64,000 nt of DNA from an uncultured OCS116 cluster bacterium (GTDB lineage: Bacteria; Pseudomonadota; Alphaproteobacteria; Rhizobiales; TMED25), in contig CACPHU010000004.1 of NCBI GenBank assembly GCA_902633855.1, positions 23,589 to 87,588 of the forward strand, given 5' to 3'. A program made the position numbers and the translations under genes. Positions 51,411-60,661 of this stretch are shown here, piece by piece. Every line of letters starts with the position of its first letter. The stretch's first letter is position 1. The notes beneath the pieces were generated by a model. It saw only the letters and a program-made list of their open reading frames with translations, did not search any database and was not told the DNA's origin.

Positions 51411-52548
51411 TATTACCCTCATCGAATAACAACCGATCAACATAAATTGAACATCCAACAGCTGGAATAGGTTCTGCGGATCCTAGCTCTTCAAATATTT
51501 TATCGTAACGACCCCCTATAGCAATTGGCTCATTTTTATTTTCATCTTTCGTTCTGATTTCAAATATCAAACCTGTATAATATTCAACCTTTCTGGATAA
51601 TGTTGCATTAAACTCAATCATATCCTTTGCTATCTGATTTTTTTTCAAGATTTTTACTCGATTTTCTAAATTTTCAATCCCTTCTGCAAAATCAATGTGA
51701 TATTTCTTCTGAAAATTATCTAATAGTTCGATTACTCTCGAGATATCTCCCTTGATAGACAAAAATTCTGTTATTTGCTCGATTACTGTGTCGTTAATCA
51801 TAGTACCATTAATGAGTTCTGATTTATCGATATAGCTTTTTACAATATCATCAGGTCGCCTACCTGAAAATATAGATAAATCGTCAGATCCAGTTAATTT
51901 TTGAATTAATGCCGTGCTGGATAAGTTATTATTCTTATACTCATCTATGAGATCTAAGCGAGGCTTTGCTTCAAATCGTGTATTAATAATTTTTTTTATT
52001 GAGTCTTTTATTTCAGTCGCACCCAGCCCGCTCCAATAGAGTCTTCTGACTCTATTGAATAAGTATGTATCAATTTTCAGGTGATTGAGTAACTGATAAA
52101 ACATAGAAATATCACTGATCTTTATTTCTAAATGATCATCATAAAACGACGAGAGTATTTCACAAGCTTGAGATATGACATCCCCCTCAACGTTTATCTT
52201 ATTTATATCCCCAAAATTCTCTATACCTATTTGTCTGAACTCAGGGCAATATCTTGTTTTTTCATTTATTGATGGAAATCTGAATGCGTAACCATCATAC
52301 ACAAACTTATTTGCTTGCACTTCATTATTAATATAGCTAATAGCAAGCGGTAGGGTAAAATCTGGTCTCAAGCATAGCTCATCACCACTAGGAGAACTTG
52401 TGAAAAGTAATCTGTTCCTAACATCTTCACCCATAAAGTTCATAACAATATCAGCCGGTATTGTCATGGCTGGATTACAGAACGTGTATCCTTTATTGAT
52501 AAAAAATTCTCTGATTGATGAAGGATCTTTGTCCATTGCTTTATTCAT
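51400..52548 (-). CDS. hisZ: ATP phosphoribosyltransferase regulatory subunit
   Basis: HisRS paralogue lacking aminoacylation, needed by short HisG. Histidyl-synthetase-like blocks are kept: LCLRPDFTLPLAISYI near residues 56-71, RYCPEFRQIGIENFG near 97-111, and EYYTGLIFEI and GGRYDKIFEELG near the end. 382 aa. It lies between hisS and hisG in one operon, with 2 bp to the hisS stop. Confidence 0.92.
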   Translation of the reverse strand: MNKAMDKDPSSIREFFINKGYTFCNPAMTIPADIVMNFMGEDVRNRLLFTSSPSGDELCLRPDFTLPLAISYINNEVQANKFVYDGYAFRFPSINEKTRYCPEFRQIGIENFGDINKINVEGDVISQACEILSSFYDDHLEIKISDISMFYQLLNHLKIDTYLFNRVRRLYWSGLGATEIKDSIKKIINTRFEAKPRLDLIDEYKNNNLSSTALIQKLTGSDDLSIFSGRRPDDIVKSYIDKSELINGTMINDTVIEQITEFLSIKGDISRVIELLDNFQKKYHIDFAEGIENLENRVKILKKNQIAKDMIEFNATLSRKVEYYTGLIFEIRTKDENKNEPIAIGGRYDKIFEELGSAEPIPAVGCSIYVDRLLFDEGNNES

Positions 52549-52550
52549 AC

Positions 52551-54032
52551 TTAAGTCTTATCTTTTTTGAGAATTTGCGAAATTTCTTTGACTACCTCAC
52601 TCCTAATTACTTCAAATTGAATCTCATCATTTTTGATCCAATTATCTCGGCTACCAATTGTTGCTGATACTTCCTTTCCCTTTGTAAGGTTTTTTATTGT
52701 TACAATACCCTTTTCTCGTTCAACTGTGCCCTCAATAATTACCAATGGTGAACCTTTCTTGTCTGCATATTTCATCTGAGCCTTCATGCCAGCCGTACCG
52801 AGGTAAACTTCAGCCTTAATACCATATGAACGAAGCTCTTGTGCCATTTGATAGTAGCTATACTCATAATCTTTATCCATATTTAAGATGAGTATTGGCC
52901 CATAATTTTCTCTCAATATCTCAAAGTTCATCATTTGCATTACGGTACAAAGACGGCTGACCCCAATAGAAAAACCACTGGCACCTACCTGGTCTTTTCG
53001 AAACCTTGATATCAACTCATCGTATCTACCACCTCCACCAACTGAGCCAATAACTGGAAGATTTTTGTCGTTATCCTTAGATATCAAATTCGCTTCAAAA
53101 ATCACTCCCGTATAATATTCAAGACCTCTTACAATAGAACTATCAAAAACAACAGATTTATTATAATTTAATTTATCCAAGATATTGTTTATGCTCCTTA
53201 ATTCCTCAATTGCTAATTGTCCAAGGTCATTTTCACCCACAAGCTCGATAGCTTGAGTGATGAACCCATCCCTACTCTGTGAGCCTATCGATATAAAATC
53301 GAGTATTTTTGAGATACTAGCTTCTTGCAGCTTTGCGCCAATTGTATAATCACCTGACTCATCTTTTCTACCTTCAGATAATAATTTTTGAACCCCATCA
53401 ATACCAATACGATCAAGCTTATCAATTGCCCTAAGTATTGTTAGCCTTCGAACTTCATCAATATCTTCAGTGTCTGATACTAGAGCGAGAATGGCATCCA
53501 ATAACTTTCTGCTGGATACTCTTATATTGTAATTTTCATCATTTAGACCCAGCGAGCTCATGGAGTCAGCAGATAGCATAATTAGTTCTGCATCAACGCC
53601 ATATGAGTTTGAGCCTATAATATCTGCATCTAATTGTAAAAATTCCCTGTATCGACCTGGGCCAGGTTTTTCATTACGCCATACATTACCGAGCTGATAC
53701 CTCTTATAGGGTTTGGTAATTTTATCAAAATTTTCCGCGACATACCTCGCTAATGGCGATGTTAAATCATATCTTAATGAAAGCCATTTTTCATCATCAT
53801 CTTGAAATGAAAATACGCCAGCATTTGGCCGATCAGAGTCCGGTAGAAACTTACCGAGTGCAGAAGTGTATTCAAAAGAAGGCGTTGATAGCTCTTCAAA
53901 CCCATATGACTCATAAATAGGAATAATCTTTGAGGTTAAATTTTTAATAAGGTCTAACTCTGAATGCCCAATGTCGCGCAGGCCCCTTGGTAGAGCTGCC
54001 TTTAGTGTATTTTTTGAGCTATCATTGGTCAT
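52551..54032 (-). CDS. hisS: histidine--tRNA ligase
   Basis: Class II synthetase charging tRNA-His. Motif 2 region WRNEKPGPGRYREFLQLDADIIG near residues 113-135; histidine motifs RGLEYYTGVIFE and GGGGRYDELISRF; C-terminal anticodon-binding domain ends near residue 493. The segment RNEKPGPGRYREFLQLD, in place of the RxERPQxGRxREFHQ form of E. coli, fits the group of alphaproteobacterial enzymes that read a tRNA-His without G-1; the window's tRNA-His has that form. Confidence 0.95.
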   Translation of the reverse strand: MTNDSSKNTLKAALPRGLRDIGHSELDLIKNLTSKIIPIYESYGFEELSTPSFEYTSALGKFLPDSDRPNAGVFSFQDDDEKWLSLRYDLTSPLARYVAENFDKITKPYKRYQLGNVWRNEKPGPGRYREFLQLDADIIGSNSYGVDAELIMLSADSMSSLGLNDENYNIRVSSRKLLDAILALVSDTEDIDEVRRLTILRAIDKLDRIGIDGVQKLLSEGRKDESGDYTIGAKLQEASISKILDFISIGSQSRDGFITQAIELVGENDLGQLAIEELRSINNILDKLNYNKSVVFDSSIVRGLEYYTGVIFEANLISKDNDKNLPVIGSVGGGGRYDELISRFRKDQVGASGFSIGVSRLCTVMQMMNFEILRENYGPILILNMDKDYEYSYYQMAQELRSYGIKAEVYLGTAGMKAQMKYADKKGSPLVIIEGTVEREKGIVTIKNLTKGKEVSATIGSRDNWIKNDEIQFEVIRSEVVKEISQILKKDKT

Positions 54033-54259
54033 CTTTTATATCTTATATCTGAATTATAAATCCAATTTTTTAAAATAAATTTTGAAATTATACTAGTTTG
54101 TCATTAATACAAGAAAATTATTAATATATGAATAATTTGAAGCCAATACCACTTTTAGTAAAATTTACTATATAAAACAATATATTTATTGAAATTAGAA
54201 CAAAATACTATTATATCTATATAATTGAAATATTAAACTAATATAATAATAGGCTACAT
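54033..54259. other. AT-rich intergenic region between hisS and lrp-like gene
   Basis: About 227 bp with very few G or C. It holds the promoters of the divergent his operon and Lrp-type regulator. I see no T-box, histidine-rich leader peptide or attenuator hairpin, so his regulation by attenuation is not supported here. Confidence 0.5.
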
Positions 54260-54763
54260 ATGGCAACAAAACTGGATAGAATAGATCGTAAAATACTCAA
54301 TCTTCTCCAAGAAGATTGCACCATATCCGTATCAGATATTTCAGCGAAAGTCGCACTTTCCTCAACACCCTGCTGGCGAAGGATTCAGAGAATGGAAAAG
54401 GAAGGGATAATTTCAAAGCGCGTTGCATTATTGAACCCAAAGAAAATAAATGCAGATGTCACCGCTTTTGTCGCAGTTAAAACAAACGAACATAATAACC
54501 AATGGCTTGCAGAATTAAAAAAAATTATAAATTATTTCCCAGAGGTAGTTGAATTTTACAGGATGGCTGGGGATATCGATTATTTATTGAGGGTTGTTGT
54601 GCCAGATATTTCTGCCTTCGATCGATTTTATAAAAACTTGATTGAAAGAATAAATTTAACCGATGTCTCAACAAGCTTTTCTATGGAGCAAATTAAATAT
54701 ACAACATCACTGCCACTGAATTACACTGAAGAAGTTGCAAATTCTGATACAAACCTCAACTAA
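54260..54763 (+). CDS. Lrp/AsnC family transcriptional regulator
   Basis: N-terminal helix-turn-helix (LDRIDRKILNLLQEDCTISVSDISAKVALSSTPCWRRIQRME, residues about 4-45) and a C-terminal RAM ligand-binding domain (ADVTAFVAVKTN to the end). 167 aa. The effector is likely an amino acid but cannot be told. The divergent his operon and the downstream CoA-transferase are nearby candidates for control. It overlaps the convergent moaA stop by 4 bp. Confidence 0.93.
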   Translation: MATKLDRIDRKILNLLQEDCTISVSDISAKVALSSTPCWRRIQRMEKEGIISKRVALLNPKKINADVTAFVAVKTNEHNNQWLAELKKIINYFPEVVEFYRMAGDIDYLLRVVVPDISAFDRFYKNLIERINLTDVSTSFSMEQIKYTTSLPLNYTEEVANSDTNLN

Positions 54764-55749
54764 CCACCCGTCACAGACATATGCCTATCCACTGCAGGGG
54801 CATTATTATATTCATCAATTTTGAAGTCATGGCTTTTTGGCTTTAAACTAATAGAACGGTGAATCAATTGAATTATTTCTTCATCCGTAGCATTATCCCT
54901 CATTAGTTTATTGAAATCTACAGAGTCATCTTGCCCCAAACACATATACATTTTTCCTGTGCATGTTACCCTCACTCTATTGCAATCAGAGCAAAAATTA
55001 TGACTCAGCGGAGTTATCAAACCGATTTTACAGCCCGTCTCGGTTGATGTGTAATAACGAGATGGTCCTCCAGTACTATAATCTGACTCTGTAAGCTTGA
55101 ACTCTTGCTTGAGAACTTTCATATAGTCTGTTAATGGCAAATAATTTTCAGTTCTATCGCCATCAATATCACCCATTGGCATTGTCTCAATTAGTGTTAC
55201 ATCCATACCGTTAGAGTGTGCCCATTTAATGATTGACGGGATTTCCTGATCATTAATTCCTTTTAAGGCTACAGTATTGATTTTAATTTTAATTCCAGAT
55301 TCTTGAGCTACCTTTATACCATCAAGAACTTTGGATAACTCTCCCCATCTTGTTATTTTTTTAAAGAGATCACCATCCAAGGTATCCAAAGAAACATTAA
55401 TTCTTTTTATTTCATTATCTGCAAGATCATTTGCAAAACCAGCAAGTTGGCTTCCATTTGTTGTAATTGTTATCTCTTTAAGATTTGACTTGCCAATTTT
55501 TTGAGATAGTTTTTCAATAAGCCACATCAAATTTTTACGAACAAGTGGCTCACCACCAGTGAGTCGAATCTTCTCTATCCCACACTCAATAAATAGTGAT
55601 GCCAGTCTGTGTAACTCCTCTAAAGTTAAAAGATTGGCCTTAGGGAGAAATGTCATATTTTCAGACATACAATAAACGCATCTAAAGTCACAGCGGTCTG
55701 TAACAGAAATTCTCAGGTACGTTATATTTCTATTAAAAGGGTCAAGCAA
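54760..55749 (-). CDS. moaA: GTP 3',8-cyclase
   Basis: Radical SAM enzyme for the first step of molybdenum cofactor synthesis. N-terminal SAM-cluster motif CDFRCVYCM (CxxxCxxC) near residues 19-27, and the C-terminal cluster with NFCSDCNRVRVTCTGKMYMCLG near 252-273. The last residues are MSVTGG, close to the double-glycine end of the family. 329 aa. moaB is at 6658-7185; other Moco genes are not in the window. Confidence 0.96.
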   Translation of the reverse strand: MLDPFNRNITYLRISVTDRCDFRCVYCMSENMTFLPKANLLTLEELHRLASLFIECGIEKIRLTGGEPLVRKNLMWLIEKLSQKIGKSNLKEITITTNGSQLAGFANDLADNEIKRINVSLDTLDGDLFKKITRWGELSKVLDGIKVAQESGIKIKINTVALKGINDQEIPSIIKWAHSNGMDVTLIETMPMGDIDGDRTENYLPLTDYMKVLKQEFKLTESDYSTGGPSRYYTSTETGCKIGLITPLSHNFCSDCNRVRVTCTGKMYMCLGQDDSVDFNKLMRDNATDEEIIQLIHRSISLKPKSHDFKIDEYNNAPAVDRHMSVTGG

Positions 55750-55873
55750 TTATTTGCCTCCATCAAAATCATGAGGTTTACGGAACACAGTTTAATCATA
55801 ACAAAGTTCTTGTGTTAAATAAATTCAATTTATATTATATGCATATTTGTATTTAGCAAAAATTGGAAGATAA

Positions 55874-56575
55874 ATGTCATCAAAAAAAGTGTACCAAAAT
55901 GCCCATGAGGCGATGCAAGGAATTCTTCGTGATGGATTGACAATTTTATCAGGTGGATTTGGTATTTGTGGTATAGCAGAAAATATCACAGAAGAGATTA
56001 AAAATAGTAAAGTAAAAGATTTGACTGTTGTTTCCAACAACTGTGGCATTGATGGTTATGGACTCGGAACGCTCCTGCAAACACGGCAAATTAAAAAAAT
56101 GATATCGTCCTATGTAGGCGAAAATAAAACCTTTGAAGAGCAATATTTGAATGGTGATTTGGAATTAGAATTCTCACCCCAAGGCACGCTTGCCGAAAGA
56201 TGTAGAGCGGGGGGCGCAGGTATACCGGCATTCTACACAAAAACAGGTGTTGGAACAGTGATTGCAGAAGGAAAAGAAACAAAAGTCATAGATGGTGTTG
56301 AATACCTTATGGAAAGGGCAATAAAAGGTGATTTATCAATAATAAAAGCATGGAAAGGCGATCATTCGGGAAATCTAATTTTTAGGAAAGCAGCTAGAAA
56401 TTTTAATCCGCCAATGGCAAAGGCGGGAAATATTTGTGTGGTAGAAGTTGAACACTTAGTAGAAATAGGCGACCTGGATCCAGATCATATTCATCTACCG
56501 GGGATTTATGTTGATCGAATATTTGAAGGCACCTACACTGAGAAAAAAATAGAATTTGTAACGTTAACGGAATAG
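55874..56575 (+). CDS. scoA: 3-oxoacid CoA-transferase subunit A
   Basis: Alpha subunit of a succinyl-CoA:3-ketoacid-type CoA transferase, used to activate or use ketoacids such as acetoacetate. GLTILSGGFGICGIAENITEEI near residues 18-39, SNNCGIDGYGLGTLL and GTLAERCRAGGAGIPAFYTKTG are family blocks. RBS GGAAG lies at 55865-55869. The B subunit starts 14 bp after the stop. Confidence 0.92.
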   Translation: MSSKKVYQNAHEAMQGILRDGLTILSGGFGICGIAENITEEIKNSKVKDLTVVSNNCGIDGYGLGTLLQTRQIKKMISSYVGENKTFEEQYLNGDLELEFSPQGTLAERCRAGGAGIPAFYTKTGVGTVIAEGKETKVIDGVEYLMERAIKGDLSIIKAWKGDHSGNLIFRKAARNFNPPMAKAGNICVVEVEHLVEIGDLDPDHIHLPGIYVDRIFEGTYTEKKIEFVTLTE

Positions 56576-56589
56576 CAAAGGAAGTTATT

Positions 56590-57219
56590 TTGCCTTGGAC
56601 AAGAGAAGAAATGTGCAGTATTGCAGCAATGGAGCTAAAAGATGGTTACTATTGTAATCTTGGGATTGGCATGCCAACAAAAGTTGCCAATTATATACCT
56701 GAAGGGGTAAATGTGACACTTCAATCGGAGAACGGCATGCTCGGAATGGGTCCATTCCCCAAAAAAAACCAGGTAGATGCCGATATCATAAATGCAGGAA
56801 AACAAACAATTACTGAGCTTCCCGAAACTTCGTATTTTGATAGTTCAGACTCATTTGCCATGATAAGGGGCGGTCATATTGATCTATCCATTTTGGGTGC
56901 TTTACAAGTATCAGAGGAAGGGGATTTAGCAAATTGGATGATACCTGGAAAGATGGTAAAAGGAATGGGCGGCGCAATGGATTTAGTGGCCGGCGTAAAG
57001 AAAGTGCTAATTTTGATGGAACACAATGCAAAAGATGGGCAACCAAAATTATTAAAAAAATGTACTTTACCGCTCACTGGGAAGTCAGTTGTAAATACAG
57101 TTATTACTGATCTCGGTAAATTTGATATTTTACCAAATGGTGTAAAAATTAATCAAGCAGCTCCAAATGTTGATATAGATGAAATACGCTCCAGAACTGA
57201 AGCGACCATTATTGATTGA
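56590..57219 (+). CDS. scoB: 3-oxoacid CoA-transferase subunit B
   Basis: Beta subunit with the catalytic glutamate in SENGMLGMGPFP near residues 46-57. YCNLGIGMPTKVANYIPEGV near 21-40 and GGHIDLSILGALQVSEEGDLANW are typical. Start is TTG at 56590, giving MPWTREEMCSIAAMEL; this matches family N-termini and has GGAAG six bases upstream. 209 aa. Its stop abuts the convergent permease gene. Confidence 0.92.
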   Translation: MPWTREEMCSIAAMELKDGYYCNLGIGMPTKVANYIPEGVNVTLQSENGMLGMGPFPKKNQVDADIINAGKQTITELPETSYFDSSDSFAMIRGGHIDLSILGALQVSEEGDLANWMIPGKMVKGMGGAMDLVAGVKKVLILMEHNAKDGQPKLLKKCTLPLTGKSVVNTVITDLGKFDILPNGVKINQAAPNVDIDEIRSRTEATIID

Positions 57220-58875
57220 TCAATTCTTATTTCTTACTAATTCACGATTTATAAGTATAATTGGTAATAACCCTGCCAAAACGATAGTTAGCGCAGGCAA
57301 TGCCGCTTCTTCAATCTGTGATAGAGACGCATAGGTATATACATGGGTTGCCAGCGTATCGAAATTGAATGGTCTTAATATTAACGTTGCTGGCAATTCT
57401 TTCATTGAGTCAACAAAGACGAGCAAGGCTGACATAATTAAAGCTGGCTTAATAATTGGAAGTTGTATTTTTAATAGGGTAGAATATTTTGATTGTCCCA
57501 AAACTCGTGAGGCCGCAGAAATATCAGGATTCAGAGTTACAAAACCCGACTCAATTGTTCCGTAAGATATTGTTAGAAAGCGAATTACATACGCATAGAT
57601 AATTGCTATCATTGTACCCGAAAAAATTAGTCCAATTGTGATATTGAAATATTGACCGAATATACTTTTGAGATAACCATCGAGAGTTACGAGCGGCACA
57701 ATTACACCTAATGCAAGTACAACTCCAGGTAGCGCATAACCAAGTCTTGATATGCTCACCGAAAGCCTAATTATTATGTTGTTCGACGTAATATATGTAT
57801 TCACTAGAAATACGCCCAATATTATTGTTAAAATTGCTGCACATATTGATAAAAAAAGAGAATTAAAGAGTAGGCTTGCATATTCAAAAACCTCTATCTC
57901 AAATATCCGTTCTATAACAAAATCAAATAACACAATAGATGGAAATAAAAACCCAATAAAAATGGGTACAGCACAAATTATCAGCACAAAAGATGATCTT
58001 TTCTTGCTCAACTTTATCCTATTGGTAGTAATTGGACTCTTGTTATTTTGAGCAAATGATCTTTTTTTTCTAAGACCTTTCTCTATCATCATCAATAGAA
58101 AGATAAATAGCAGCATAAATATTGCAATCTGCGCTGCTCCACCAAGGTTATTTTTTCCAAGCCAGGTAATGTACACACCAACACTTAGTGTATCAACCCC
58201 ATAGTACTCGAATGCTGCAAATTCATTCATTGACTCCATAATTACAAGTATTAATCCAATTATTATGGCAGGTCTTGCCATTGGTAATGCGATATGAAAG
58301 AAACTATATATTGAAGATTTTCCAAGTGTTGAACTAACTTCAATTAATGTCATTGACTGTCTTAAAAAAGCAGCCCTTGATGTCAAATACACATAAGGAT
58401 AAAGCACAAATGACATTACAAAAATTGCGCCACTCGTTGAATATATACTGGGGAACCAATAATCCTTGATAGAAGTCCATCCAAAAATTAATCTCATACT
58501 CGATTGCACAAAACCAGTGTAATCAAGAAGATCGCCATAAGCGTAAGCAACAATATAAGCAGGCATGGCAAGAGGGATAAGGCATAACCACTCCATAACC
58601 CGTCTCATTGGGAATTCATATACAGTTATAATCCATGCTAATCCGACCCCTATAAACACTGTAATAATTGAGATACCCATTAGCACTATGAAAGTCGTGG
58701 TGATGTACCCTGGAAGAACAGTCGAAGCTAAATGAGGCCAGATATTATCATCCGCCGAAAATGCTATATAAAATATTGTCAAAATTGGTATCGCAATTAT
58801 AGATGCAACAAAGAGAGCCCCTAGGGTTTCTAGAAGCTCTCTTTGATAGGAAAGTTTATGTAAGATTGCTCTCAT
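57220..58875 (-). CDS. fbpB: iron(III) ABC transporter permease (FbpB type)
   Basis: Two fused permease domains, about twelve membrane helices over 551 aa, as in the FbpB/SfuB family. EAA-type loops are seen at STLGKSSIYSFFHIALPMARPAI near residues 178-200 and SRVLGQSKYSTLLKIQLPIIKPAL near 465-488. ATG 58875 is taken over a TTG two codons upstream. The binding protein gene lies upstream, but no ATPase (fbpC) is beside them, so it must be encoded elsewhere. Confidence 0.92.
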   Translation of the reverse strand: MRAILHKLSYQRELLETLGALFVASIIAIPILTIFYIAFSADDNIWPHLASTVLPGYITTTFIVLMGISIITVFIGVGLAWIITVYEFPMRRVMEWLCLIPLAMPAYIVAYAYGDLLDYTGFVQSSMRLIFGWTSIKDYWFPSIYSTSGAIFVMSFVLYPYVYLTSRAAFLRQSMTLIEVSSTLGKSSIYSFFHIALPMARPAIIIGLILVIMESMNEFAAFEYYGVDTLSVGVYITWLGKNNLGGAAQIAIFMLLFIFLLMMIEKGLRKKRSFAQNNKSPITTNRIKLSKKRSSFVLIICAVPIFIGFLFPSIVLFDFVIERIFEIEVFEYASLLFNSLFLSICAAILTIILGVFLVNTYITSNNIIIRLSVSISRLGYALPGVVLALGVIVPLVTLDGYLKSIFGQYFNITIGLIFSGTMIAIIYAYVIRFLTISYGTIESGFVTLNPDISAASRVLGQSKYSTLLKIQLPIIKPALIMSALLVFVDSMKELPATLILRPFNFDTLATHVYTYASLSQIEEAALPALTIVLAGLLPIILINRELVRNKN

Positions 58876-58934
58876 GAACAATGGTCATACCATTTTAAAA
58901 TTAAATTGTCATATAATTTTATTTGGTAATCTCA

Positions 58935-59978
58935 TTATTCATCAAAGCCGACTAAATCAACCATCTCACTGGCCATTTCACGACCATTTGCGATAGTTAT
59001 GAGATCTAATGTGTCAGCATTTAGTTCACCAAAAGATGCCACCATATCAGAAATACCTACATTCCTTTTTAGTGGGTACTCATGGTTGACACCAGCATAC
59101 ATTGCTTGCGCGGTATCTTGAGTTAGGAATTCGATTAATCTGATACCATTTTCAGCATTTGGTGCATGCTTGGCTAAAACTGCCCCAGATAAGTTCATGT
59201 GTGTTCCACGACCATCTGCGTTAGGCATGATAATCTTTGCACTGGCAGCCCATTCTTTCTGCTCAGGCTCTTTCTCATTGGTTCTCATCTTAGCCATATA
59301 ATAAGTATTACCAATTGATACGTCACACTCACCAGAGTAGATACCTTTTACTTGGGCCCTATCGTTACCTTGAGGTGTTCTTGCAAGATTTGCTTTTAGA
59401 CCTCTAAGCCAGTTAATTGTCTCAATTTCACCATGATGGGCTATCAAAGATGAAAATAAAGCGAGGTTGTAGGCATTTTGACCTGACCTTATGCAAACTC
59501 TACCCTTCCATTTTGGACTAGCAAGCTCTTCATAAGTTATCTCATTTTCTGGCACACGATCAATTGATGCGTATACAACACGAGCTCTTGCAGTAAGACC
59601 AACCCAATGACCATTTGGGTCACGATATTGTGGAGGAATATTTGACTCTACAATACCTGATTGGAAAGATTGTGTTACACCGCTATTAACAGCTCCGCTC
59701 AAACGTCCGATATCTACTGTTAGAAGCACGTCCGCTGGGCTGTTTTCTCCTTCTTGCACCATCTTATCTACAAGACCTTTTCCTGCGAATAAAACATTCA
59801 CTTTTATGCCTGTTTCTTCAGTAAATCTCTCAATCATTGGCTCAATCAGATATGGTTGCCTGTATGAATATACATTGACCTCTTCATGATTGTGCCCTAA
59901 TGACCAAGACTCTGTGTAGGTTGCAGTTAAAATAAAAATTGATAGTGAAAAAAGTAGAATTTTTTTCATAAACGTCAT
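58935..59978 (-). CDS. fbpA: iron(III) ABC transporter substrate-binding protein
   Basis: Periplasmic binding protein of the FbpA/FutA type. Signal peptide over residues about 5-25. NVYSYRQPYLIEPMIERFTEETGIKVNVLFAGKG-type opening, and tyrosines near SIGNTYYMAKM that act as iron ligands in relatives. ATG 59978 has AGGAG six bases upstream; 347 aa. It heads a two-gene operon with fbpB, and a palindrome just upstream may be an iron-responsive operator. Confidence 0.93.
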   Translation of the reverse strand: MTFMKKILLFSLSIFILTATYTESWSLGHNHEEVNVYSYRQPYLIEPMIERFTEETGIKVNVLFAGKGLVDKMVQEGENSPADVLLTVDIGRLSGAVNSGVTQSFQSGIVESNIPPQYRDPNGHWVGLTARARVVYASIDRVPENEITYEELASPKWKGRVCIRSGQNAYNLALFSSLIAHHGEIETINWLRGLKANLARTPQGNDRAQVKGIYSGECDVSIGNTYYMAKMRTNEKEPEQKEWAASAKIIMPNADGRGTHMNLSGAVLAKHAPNAENGIRLIEFLTQDTAQAMYAGVNHEYPLKRNVGISDMVASFGELNADTLDLITIANGREMASEMVDLVGFDE

Positions 59979-59991
59979 CAATTTCTCCTAG

Positions 59992-60010
59992 TTTAGAATT
60001 ATTATAATTT
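59992..60010. promoter_or_regulatory. possible iron-responsive operator upstream of fbpA
   Basis: TTTAGAATTATTATAATTT lies just upstream of the fbpA ribosome site. Its core AATTAT-T-ATAATT is palindromic, and the left half fits the Irr box half-site TTTAGAA while the right half has two mismatches to TTCTAAA. Position and target make an iron regulator plausible, but in such AT-rich DNA palindromes also occur by chance. Confidence 0.35.
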
Positions 60011-60068
60011 GATGTATGAAAAAATTTCACGCGGGAGAAATACGCGCAAACGAATATTATGTCAATAA

Positions 60069-60257
60069 CTATTTTTTATTTTTATTTGCCATCTTAGCCG
60101 ACGCGATTATTTCATTTGCAATTTCAATTGCGTCATCGGGATTAAAATCAATAGGCAGACTTATTTCTTCATTCTGAATAAATAATCTGACCATACCTTC
60201 TGTCGTTGGCCCAACTTGTAAATCAGTTTCTTTATTATGCTTTGAATTAATTCCCAT
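60069..60257 (-). CDS. small conserved alphaproteobacterial protein (DUF6324-like)
   Basis: A 62-aa protein: MGINSKHNKETDLQVGPTTEG, then MVRLFIQNEEISLPIDFNPDDAIEIANEI-type core. I recall very similar short proteins (start MGINS, then QxGPTxEGMVR) throughout the class, probably DUF6324; the name is from memory. The DFxPDDAxEIAxEI helix is acidic. No membrane segment or signal. Function unknown. It is on the minus strand between fbpA and tRNA-His. Confidence 0.72.
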   Translation of the reverse strand: MGINSKHNKETDLQVGPTTEGMVRLFIQNEEISLPIDFNPDDAIEIANEIIASAKMANKNKK

Positions 60258-60357
60258 CGCTTGAACTTAATGAAAAAATGATATAGTTATCTTACGTATT
60301 AATTATTATACCCCTTGTTTAAATTATTTGGTATATAATTTATCAGAGTAATTATGT

Positions 60358-60434
60358 GCCGCTGTAGCTCAGCTGGTTAGAGCGCCTGATTGTGGATCAG
60401 GAGGTCCTTGGTTCGAATCCAAGCAGTGGTACCA
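60358..60434 (+). tRNA. tRNA-His (GTG), CCA encoded
   Basis: A full cloverleaf can be drawn: acceptor GCCGCTG with CAGTGGT (two G-U pairs), D stem GCTC/GAGC, anticodon stem CCTGA/TCAGG with loop TTGTGGA (anticodon GTG), T stem CTTGG/CCAAG with loop TTCGAAT. The discriminator is A73 followed by CCA at 60432-60434, and base -1 is T, not G. Most bacteria need G-1 opposite C73 on tRNA-His; the A73, G-1-less form is a known trait of many alphaproteobacteria. TATAAT at 60334-60339 may be its -10 box. The accessory segment begins right after its 3' end, so it is the likely integration site. Confidence 0.97.
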
Positions 60435-60572
60435 AATTCAACTCAAACGACGTGTACCTCATTGTTACTCCTAGAGCCACTTTCAAGAGAATTTAACAAT
60501 CTCATTAGCTGAAATATACCATAGTTGAGAATCCCTAACAAACCCTTATTTTTGAGGTTTTTTGTTGATAAA

Positions 60573-60581
60573 TGACAACAA
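60573..60581 (+). repeat. TGACAACAA direct repeat, copy 1
   Basis: First of three identical 9-mers. Copies 1 and 2 start 11 bp apart, one DNA turn, like adjacent protein-binding sites. They may be arm-type sites for the recombinase. Confidence 0.55.
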
Positions 60582-60583
60582 TA

Positions 60584-60592
60584 TGACAACAA
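60584..60592 (+). repeat. TGACAACAA direct repeat, copy 2
   Basis: Second identical 9-mer, 11 bp after copy 1, extending to TGACAACAAAGG, which shares AA-rich flank with copy 3. Confidence 0.55.
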
Positions 60593-60661
60593 AGGCACTA
60601 TTAAAAAACTCAATGATTTCAGTAGCTTATGTAAGACCTTCAGAAACTCAAAAAATAATCC

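Noticed and set aside
54033..54259. Histidine attenuator or T-box ahead of hisS
   Set aside because: No run of His codons, T-box sequence or competing hairpins could be found.
55750..55873. Moco riboswitch upstream of moaA
   Set aside because: The 124-bp gap is AT-rich with no extended pairing or conserved GC-rich helices.
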